NCBI RefSeq assembly: GCF_001858325.1
Contig: NZ_MBPP01000014.1
Span: 17,929-81,928, forward strand
Origin: Marinobacter sp. AC-23
GTDB lineage: Bacteria > Pseudomonadota > Gammaproteobacteria > Pseudomonadales > Oleiphilaceae
Direction: 5' to 3'
Length of the DNA: 64,000 bases
The translations under genes and the position numbers were made by a program. The notes under the pieces are model-generated. The model was not told the origin of the DNA. It made no database searches and saw only the letters and a list, made by a program, of their open reading frames with translations. Numbering within the stretch: the first letter of the stretch is position 1; each line of letters opens with the position of its first letter. This document shows, one piece after another, positions 57,171 to 64,000 of the stretch.

Positions 57171-58619
57171 ATGGCGACCACCGACCAAGAGGTGAACGAA
57201 CTGATCAAACGGGAGTACGAGCACGGTTTCGTAACAGAAATCGAAGTTGATACGTTCGAACCCGGTTTGAATGAAGACGTTATCGCCCGCCTTTCTGCAA
57301 TTAAGAAAGAGCCGGAATTCATGCTGGAGTGGCGCCTCAAAGCTTATCGTCGCTGGCTCGAAATGCAAGAGCCCGACTGGGCGCATTTGGGCTATGAAAA
57401 AATCGATTACGACTCGATTTCCTACTACTCAGCGCCCAAACGCAAAGAAGACATGCCCCAGAGCCTCGACGACGTAGATCCCGAGCTCCTGAGAACCTAC
57501 GAAAAGCTGGGCATCCCTTTGCACGAGCGCGAAAAGCTTGCCGGCGTGGCTGTAGATGCGGTTTTTGATTCCGTATCGGTAGCCACCACATTTAAAGAGC
57601 CTCTGGCGAAAGCAGGCGTTATTTTCTGCTCCATCTCAGAAGCCGTGCGTGACTACCCCGAACTGGTCCAGAAGTATCTGGGCAGCGTTGTGCCACACAC
57701 GGACAACTTTTTTGCCGGGCTTAACGCCGCGGTTTTCTCCGACGGCACCTTCGTATACGTGCCCAAGGGCGTTCGTTGCCCCATGGAACTGTCCACCTAT
57801 TTCCGCATCAACGCGGCGAATACCGGTCAGTTCGAGCGCACACTGATCATTGCCGACGAAGGCAGCTACGTTAGCTACCTTGAAGGCTGTACTGCCCCGA
57901 TGCGCGACGAAAACCAGCTGCACGCAGCCGTAGTTGAACTGGTTGCACTGGATGACGCCCAGATCAAATACTCCACGGTACAGAACTGGTACCCGGGTGA
58001 TGAGAACGGCAAAGGTGGCATTTTTAACTTCGTCACCAAGCGTGCGGCATGTATTGGCAAGAACTCCAAGGTATCCTGGACCCAAGTGGAAACAGGTTCA
58101 GCCATTACCTGGAAGTACCCAAGCTGCATCCTGCGCGGTGAAAACAGTGTTGGCGAGTTTTACTCTGTCGCGCTCACCCACAACTACCAGCAAGCTGATA
58201 CCGGCACCAAGATGATTCATCTGGGCAAAAACACGTCCAGCACCATCATTTCCAAGGGCATTTCAGCCGGCAAAAGCTCCAACGTTTATCGCGGCTTGGT
58301 CAAATTTGGCCCCCGTGCGGAGGGTGCGCGCAACTTCACCCAGTGCGACTCGCTGTTGATCGGCGACCGTTGCGGCGCGCACACGTTCCCGTACATTGAG
58401 AGCCTGAACAAATCCGCAATCGTTGAGCACGAGGCCACCACGTCCAAGGTGAGCGACGAGCAAATGTTCCTCTGCCGCCAACGTGGCATAAATCCGGAAC
58501 AAGCCGTGTCCATGATCGTGAACGGCTTCTGTAAAGAAGTTTTCAAGGAACTTCCTATGGAGTTTGCGGTTGAAGCCGGCAAACTATTGGAAGTAAGCCT
58601 CGAAGGTTCTGTCGGCTAA
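57171..58619 (+). CDS. sufB: Fe-S cluster scaffold protein SufB
   Basis: SufB is the core scaffold of the SufBC2D complex on which Fe-S clusters are built. I start it at 57171 ([20 protein letters not shown]), which has a CGGAG ribosome site; the longer frame runs into the leader. The 482 residues include [49 protein letters not shown] and the conserved Cys in [20 protein letters not shown]. It is the first gene of a sufBCDSATE operon headed by an IscR-type promoter. Confidence 0.97.
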   Translation: MATTDQEVNELIKREYEHGFVTEIEVDTFEPGLNEDVIARLSAIKKEPEFMLEWRLKAYRRWLEMQEPDWAHLGYEKIDYDSISYYSAPKRKEDMPQSLDDVDPELLRTYEKLGIPLHEREKLAGVAVDAVFDSVSVATTFKEPLAKAGVIFCSISEAVRDYPELVQKYLGSVVPHTDNFFAGLNAAVFSDGTFVYVPKGVRCPMELSTYFRINAANTGQFERTLIIADEGSYVSYLEGCTAPMRDENQLHAAVVELVALDDAQIKYSTVQNWYPGDENGKGGIFNFVTKRAACIGKNSKVSWTQVETGSAITWKYPSCILRGENSVGEFYSVALTHNYQQADTGTKMIHLGKNTSSTIISKGISAGKSSNVYRGLVKFGPRAEGARNFTQCDSLLIGDRCGAHTFPYIESLNKSAIVEHEATTSKVSDEQMFLCRQRGINPEQAVSMIVNGFCKEVFKELPMEFAVEAGKLLEVSLEGSVG

Positions 58620-58688
58620 GCCGGCACTACCCAAATTATTGCGCAAGCAAACAGAATTCAGACGGATAAAATAGAGAGAAGCCTACAA

Positions 58689-59477
58689 ATGCTGAGCATC
58701 AAAAACCTGCACGCATCCGTTGAGGGCAAAGAAATCCTCAAGGGCATCAACCTGGAGATCAAGGCCGGGGAAGTACATGCCATTATGGGCCCGAACGGCT
58801 CAGGCAAAAGTACGCTTTCCCAGGTGCTCGCAGGGAACGACGCATTTGAAGTAACCTCAGGTGACGTCACCCTGAACGGCGAGAACCTGCTGGCAAAAGT
58901 AACCGAAGAGCGGGCACGAGAAGGCGTGTTTTTAGCGTTTCAGTACCCTGTCGAGATTCCGGGCGTCAGCAATCTGCAGTTCATGCGTACTGCCGTGAAC
59001 GCCATGCGCCACCATAAAGGCGAGCCGGAAATGAACGCGGCTGAGTTTATGAAGCTGGCACGGGAAGTATCAAAGCAAGTGGATCTCGATCCGGCATTCC
59101 TCAAACGCGGCGTAAACGAAGGTTTCTCCGGCGGTGAGAAAAAGCGTAACGAAATCATGCAGGCTCTATTACTGCAGCCGAAGCTAGCCATTCTGGACGA
59201 GACCGACTCCGGGCTGGATATCGACGCACTGAAAGTGGTTTCAGACGGCGTTAACGCCCTGCGAGCCGAAGACCGGGCCATTTTGATGGTAACGCACTAT
59301 CAGCGCCTGCTCGATTACATTGTGCCGGACTATGTGCACGTTCTGGCCGATGGCAAGATCGTGAAATCCGGTGGTCGCGAACTGGCCCTGGAGCTGGAAG
59401 AGCGCGGTTATGGCTGGCTTGGCATTAAGGATGAGGCAACTGCAGACAGCTCAGCTCTCTCCAACTCAGCCAATTAA
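58689..59477 (+). CDS. sufC: Fe-S assembly ATPase SufC
   Basis: SufC is the ABC-type ATPase that drives the SufB-SufD scaffold. The 262-residue protein has Walker A GPNGSGKST (near residues 36-44), the signature NEGFSGGEKKRNEIMQ, Walker B LAILDETDSGLDIDALK and the switch His in MVTHYQRLLDYI. The Q-loop reads FLAFQYPVEIPGVSN, as usual for SufC. It lies 69 bases after sufB and 12 before sufD. Confidence 0.98.
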   Translation: MLSIKNLHASVEGKEILKGINLEIKAGEVHAIMGPNGSGKSTLSQVLAGNDAFEVTSGDVTLNGENLLAKVTEERAREGVFLAFQYPVEIPGVSNLQFMRTAVNAMRHHKGEPEMNAAEFMKLAREVSKQVDLDPAFLKRGVNEGFSGGEKKRNEIMQALLLQPKLAILDETDSGLDIDALKVVSDGVNALRAEDRAILMVTHYQRLLDYIVPDYVHVLADGKIVKSGGRELALELEERGYGWLGIKDEATADSSALSNSAN

Positions 59478-59489
59478 GGAGATCGCGGA

Positions 59490-60776
59490 ATGAAACCAGC
59501 ATCGACTCTTTCCACCGCGTTTCTGCACCCGGCTGGCCAGGCGTTACCAGAGCCACTGCTCGCCCTGCGCAAGCAGCGCGGCGCCGCCTTGGTGGATATG
59601 CCCCTGCCAACGCGGAAAACAGAAAACTGGAAGTACTCCAGTAAGTATCTGAAGCTGACCGACGAGATGGCCGTCTCTTTGCCCACTGCCGGAAAAACTG
59701 GCAGCGCACTGGCCGTGCCCGGCTACAAGGTGGTTTTCATCAATGGCGTGATGATACCCGAAGCCAGTGAGTACCCGGATTTGAACAACATTCTTATCCA
59801 GCGCTTTGGCGACCTTTCAGATGCAGAGGCCAGTGAACTGGCTGAGCGCCTGGACACCACTCTAAACACCAAAGAAGTGCAGTTCGCAGGCCTGAACTCG
59901 GCCCGCTTTGAGGATGGCCTGATGATTCGCCTGAATCCAGATGCCGTTCTTGATCAGCCCTTGTTTATCATTCATGAGGTGACCGCAGACGCCAGCGGAT
60001 CAGCCTTCCCACGCATTTTTGTGGATGCCGGTCGCAACAGCCAAATCACTCTGGTTGAAGAGTATATTTCCAGCGGCCAAGAAGCGGTTTTAGTGAACTC
60101 TGTAACCGAATTCACCCTTGCAGAAGGCGCAAATGTTACCAACATCCGCTTAAGCATGGGCGGCGAAAACGTACAGCACATCGGCGCCACTGGCGTAACC
60201 CAGCAGCGCAGCTCCCGTTTTGAGAGCCACTGCGTAGGCTTTGGTGGCCCCCTGCGCCGCCACGACTTGCAAGTGCGAATGGAAGGCGAAGGCGCTGAAT
60301 GCAAGCTTAACGGCGTGGTCGTCACCCAAGGCACCCAGCACTACGACAACCACACCACCATTGAGCATGTGGCGGCCCATTGCGACAGCGAAGAAACCTA
60401 TCGCAATATTGCGGCAGACAAATCCCACGCTGTGTTCAACGGCCGGATTCATATTCACCAGGACGCACAGAAGTCCAACGCGAATATGAATAACAAAAAC
60501 CTGTTGCTCTCCACTGGTGCAGAAATCGACACCAAGCCAGAGCTGGAAATCTACGCCGATGACGTCAAATGTGCCCACGGCGCAACCATCGGCCAGCTCG
60601 ACGAAGAATCTTTATTTTACCTGGTATCACGGGGCATTGACCGCCGAGAAGCCAACGTTCTGCTAACGATGGCGTTTATCAACGAGCTGGTAGCCCAAAT
60701 TCCGGTGGAAGCCGTAAGAGACACGGTGCAAATCCGCCTGAACCAGTTCTTTGATCAAGCGTTTCAAGAGGCCTGA
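59490..60776 (+). CDS. sufD: Fe-S cluster assembly protein SufD
   Basis: SufD pairs with SufB in the scaffold complex and is needed for iron entry. The 428-residue protein has the SufB/D-type beta-helix with LPTRKTENWKYSS near the N-terminus, GVVVTQGTQHYDNHTTIEHV and VFNGRIHIHQDAQKSNANMN, then DDVKCAHGATIGQLDEESLF with the conserved His near the end. An AAGGAG ribosome site precedes the ATG. Confidence 0.97.
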   Translation: MKPASTLSTAFLHPAGQALPEPLLALRKQRGAALVDMPLPTRKTENWKYSSKYLKLTDEMAVSLPTAGKTGSALAVPGYKVVFINGVMIPEASEYPDLNNILIQRFGDLSDAEASELAERLDTTLNTKEVQFAGLNSARFEDGLMIRLNPDAVLDQPLFIIHEVTADASGSAFPRIFVDAGRNSQITLVEEYISSGQEAVLVNSVTEFTLAEGANVTNIRLSMGGENVQHIGATGVTQQRSSRFESHCVGFGGPLRRHDLQVRMEGEGAECKLNGVVVTQGTQHYDNHTTIEHVAAHCDSEETYRNIAADKSHAVFNGRIHIHQDAQKSNANMNNKNLLLSTGAEIDTKPELEIYADDVKCAHGATIGQLDEESLFYLVSRGIDRREANVLLTMAFINELVAQIPVEAVRDTVQIRLNQFFDQAFQEA

Positions 60777-60781
60777 GTGGT

Positions 60782-62035
<1,254 letters not shown>

Positions 62036-62048
62036 TGGAGGAGACACC

Positions 62049-62402
62049 ATGACAGCAGAAGTCTTCACACCGACCGTTGGCGTCACTATGACGCCAAGTG
62101 CCGTCAAGCACGTGCGCAAGCAACTCGACAAAGCATCGAGTGCCAAAGGCATTCGGCTGGCCATCAGAAAAAGCGGATGCTCCGGCTTCAAATATGAAAC
62201 CCAATGGGTGGATGAAGCCGCAGCCGACGACAGAATATTCCATATTGATGGGGTTGATGTGTTTGTGAAAGAGGAACACCTATCCATGGTGAACGGCATA
62301 GAGATCGACTTCGTGACCGAAGGCGTAAACTCCATGTTCCAGTTCCGCAATCCAAACGCCACCGCTGAGTGCGGATGTGGTGAGAGCTTTACGGTAACCT
62401 AA
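62049..62402 (+). CDS. sufA: A-type Fe-S carrier SufA
   Basis: A 117-residue A-type carrier that receives clusters from SufBCD and passes them to targets. The three ligand cysteines are in KSGCSGFKYETQWVDEAA and ATAECGCGESFTV. The start at 62049 has a GGAGGAGAC ribosome site, 13 bases after sufS; the longer frame would overlap sufS. In the Isc system the same fold is called IscA, but the operon supports SufA. Confidence 0.94.
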   Translation: MTAEVFTPTVGVTMTPSAVKHVRKQLDKASSAKGIRLAIRKSGCSGFKYETQWVDEAAADDRIFHIDGVDVFVKEEHLSMVNGIEIDFVTEGVNSMFQFRNPNATAECGCGESFTVT

Positions 62403-62440
62403 TTCCGCCCCTCTCTGCGCCAAAAGAGGTTTAACCAGGC

Positions 62441-62983
62441 ATGCAAGAACGTGAAGTCGTCCTGACCAAACGCGAGGTGGAAGCCCGCCTTGTTCCTACC
62501 GGAACAGAAATCATGATTCCGGTAGACAGCTTTGTGACCATCACACAATCACTGGGCGGTACCTTTACCGTTGCAGTTAATGGCAACCTTGCCCGCATCG
62601 AAGGCCACAACGCCGATGCCCTGGGCAAAAAACCGCTGGAAAGCAGTTTCGACACGCCAGAAGATGGAACCATTAATGAAAATCAGGTATGGGAAGCCAT
62701 ACGCAACTGCTACGACCCGGAAATTCCGGTTAACGTGGTAGATCTGGGCCTGATTTACGAGTGTCGAATCGAAAACGGCACCGCCGAAGGCAACCACATC
62801 TTCATCCTGATGACTCTCACCGCCGCCGGTTGTGGCATGGGGCCCGTCATTGCTGATGACGTGAAAACCAAGGTAGAGCACGTTCCCAACGTAGACAAGG
62901 TAACCGTAGAGCTAACCTTTGATCCGCCCTGGAACAACGACATGCTCACCGACGAAGCCAAGCTAGAATTGGGAATGTTGTAA
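62441..62983 (+). CDS. sufT: Fe-S maturation factor SufT (DUF59/MIP18 family)
   Basis: A 180-residue protein. The N-terminal part (1-80) is the SufT-specific extension (TKREVEARLVPTGTEIMIPV), and the C-terminal part is the MIP18/DUF59 domain, with DPEIPVNVVDLGLIYECRI, then MTLTAAGCGMGPVIADDVKT containing the conserved Cys and VTVELTFDPPWNNDMLTDEA. SufT assists cluster delivery in several bacteria. sufE starts directly after the stop codon. Confidence 0.95.
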   Translation: MQEREVVLTKREVEARLVPTGTEIMIPVDSFVTITQSLGGTFTVAVNGNLARIEGHNADALGKKPLESSFDTPEDGTINENQVWEAIRNCYDPEIPVNVVDLGLIYECRIENGTAEGNHIFILMTLTAAGCGMGPVIADDVKTKVEHVPNVDKVTVELTFDPPWNNDMLTDEAKLELGML

Positions 62984-63444
62984 ATGCCAGCTACGGAACA
63001 GGATTTTCTCGACAACCCGCTAGGCACAAACCCATCGCTGGAAGACGTACTCGACGGCTTCGAATTTCTGGACGACTGGGAAGAGCGCTACGCGTTTATT
63101 ATTGACCTTGGCAAGCAATTGCCAGCTTTCCCGGACGATGCCCGGGTTGAAGAGAACTATGTGCACGGCTGCCAGAGCCAAGTGTGGGTGATCTCCCACA
63201 TCCACGAAGCCAGCGGCAAGCTCTATCTGCTGATAGATTCCGACGCCTGATTGTGCGCGGCCTTGCGGCAATGATCACTATTGCGCTGAACGGCAGAACC
63301 CCAAGAGATCTGCTGGCAACGGATATCGACGAATTGTTTGAACGGCTGGATCTGTTCCGCCATATCTCCCCAACCCGTGGCAACGGCTTGCGCTCCATGG
63401 TAGGGAAGATACGGGATATCGCGGCTGCTGAAATAGCAGCCTGA
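62984..63444 (+). pseudogene. sufE: Sulfur acceptor SufE, one frameshift
   Basis: SufE takes persulfide sulfur from SufS and passes it to SufB. The first frame (MPATEQDFLDNPLGTNPSLE) carries the sulfur-accepting Cys in YVHGCQSQVWV and ends at LIDSDA with a stop at 63248. The sense resumes in another frame as IVRGLAAMITIALNGRTPRD to the stop at 63444. One C added to the CC run at 63246 gives DSDALIVRGLAAM, as in normal SufE, with about 153 residues. The partner of SufS should be needed, so an assembly error is the more likely cause. Confidence 0.9.
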
Positions 63445-63465
63445 AACCAAGGCTCTCTCACTGTA

Positions 63466-64000
63466 CTAGTAGATAACGGCGTAATCGCCTTCCTGAATAT
63501 TGATATGAGAGCCAAGCTTGGGCATCCAGGCCCTTGCCGAATCCAGCGACAGACTGTGAATGTGCAGCTCTACACCTGTATCCCATAACTGAGCCGGCTC
63601 ATCTGGCCTGGCAAGCCCGCTCTCAGCCCGCACCAAGTGCATTTTTGCACCCGGCAACAGCCTGATGGCGTTCCCACCTCCAGCAACAAGTCCTTCCCGA
63701 TAACCTCGGTAATCGGCACAAGCATAGGTTGGCAGTCCAGCTGGGCAATCACGTCAGACGTCATAGCACCCAGCACTTTTTCCACAGCCTGCCCATAGGC
63801 AGTGTCAAAAAACCGGGGAGACCCAAAACTTATCTGCTCATTGCGGGGCACATCCCAGCGACCAGAGCCGGAATAACGCTTTTCCATAATCACTCTTCCG
63901 GTATAGCCATCGTGCACAATCATATCCAGCTCAAAATTGCGGCTGGTATCAGAGCTAAACAACGCACGCTTAACCTTGGCCCCGTAATCTGTATCCCAGG
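63466..64000 (-). pseudogene. flgT: Flagellar assembly protein FlgT, C-terminal part, one frameshift (5' part beyond window)
   Basis: The visible 3' part lies on two minus-strand frames. The first, entering from the right edge, reads DTDYGAKVKRALFSSDTSRN, then FFDTAYGQAVEKVLGAMTSD and the conserved LDCQPMLVPITEVIG. Near 63661 a one-base loss in a GG run shifts the sense to LLPGAKMHLVRAESGLARPD and on to the stop at 63466. The YGQ..E..L...CQP pattern followed by a small beta domain matches FlgT, a periplasmic H-ring protein of the flagellar motor in Vibrio-like bacteria. The start lies right of 64000. Confidence 0.7.

Overview
The window looks like a chromosomal segment of a marine, denitrifying gammaproteobacterium, most likely Marinobacter or a close relative. 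This is an inference from gene content (NarGH, NarXL, NorCBDEFQ, NnrS, UbiTUV, HemN, FabAB, a Suf operon, FlgT) and protein style; no 16S gene is present. No tRNA, rRNA, CRISPR array, phage or insertion sequence was recognised.

Layout. (1) 1-9067: respiratory nitrate reductase genes narG and narH (narH runs off the left edge) behind a NarK-type transporter, divergent from the nitrate sensor-regulator pair narXL. (2) 9138-12212: the oxygen-independent ubiquinone genes ubiT, ubiV and ubiU with a small four-helix membrane protein between them. (3) 12500-18286: a chemoreceptor with a nitrate/nitrite-sensing (NIT) domain, a sodium:solute symporter with a 43-residue partner, and hemN. (4) 18646-26967: housekeeping and metal genes: a binding-protein/sensor fusion, a tandem HAD protein, two CDF metal transporters with MerR-type promoters, CadR, a BCCT transporter with UspA, and an AEC permease. 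(5) 27106-35305: the nitric oxide reductase cluster norC-norB-(Fe-S membrane protein)-norD-norE-norF, with norQ and a small membrane gene on the other strand and a Crp/Fnr-type regulator. (6) 36201-45352: a catabolic island with a split TRAP transporter, acetoacetyl-CoA synthetase, a MalT/LuxR-type regulator, a thioesterase and a carboxyltransferase remnant; three copies of one palindromic operator tie it together. (7) 45377-53127: two nnrS genes, two more NarK-type transporters and a voltage-gated-type ion channel. (8) 53340-56926: fabA, fabB, an AraC-type HTH protein, trhP. (9) 57038-63444: an IscR-type operator and sufBCDSATE; flgT runs off the right edge.

The genes make sense together as anaerobic nitrate respiration. 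NarK-type proteins import nitrate and exchange nitrite, NarGH reduces nitrate with ubiquinol made without oxygen by UbiTUV, haem is made without oxygen by HemN, and NO is removed by NorCB. FNR/ANR/DNR-type boxes (TTGAT-N4-ATCAA) precede narK/narX, ubiT, ubiU, hemN, norC and the second narK, which suggests one regulon.

Main caveat: eleven genes are broken by fourteen frameshifts. Every one is a one-base loss and most fall in short G or C runs. They hit genes expected to be needed (sufE, flgT), so they look like homopolymer errors in the assembly more than real gene decay. They are typed as pseudogenes here because the reading frames as given are broken.
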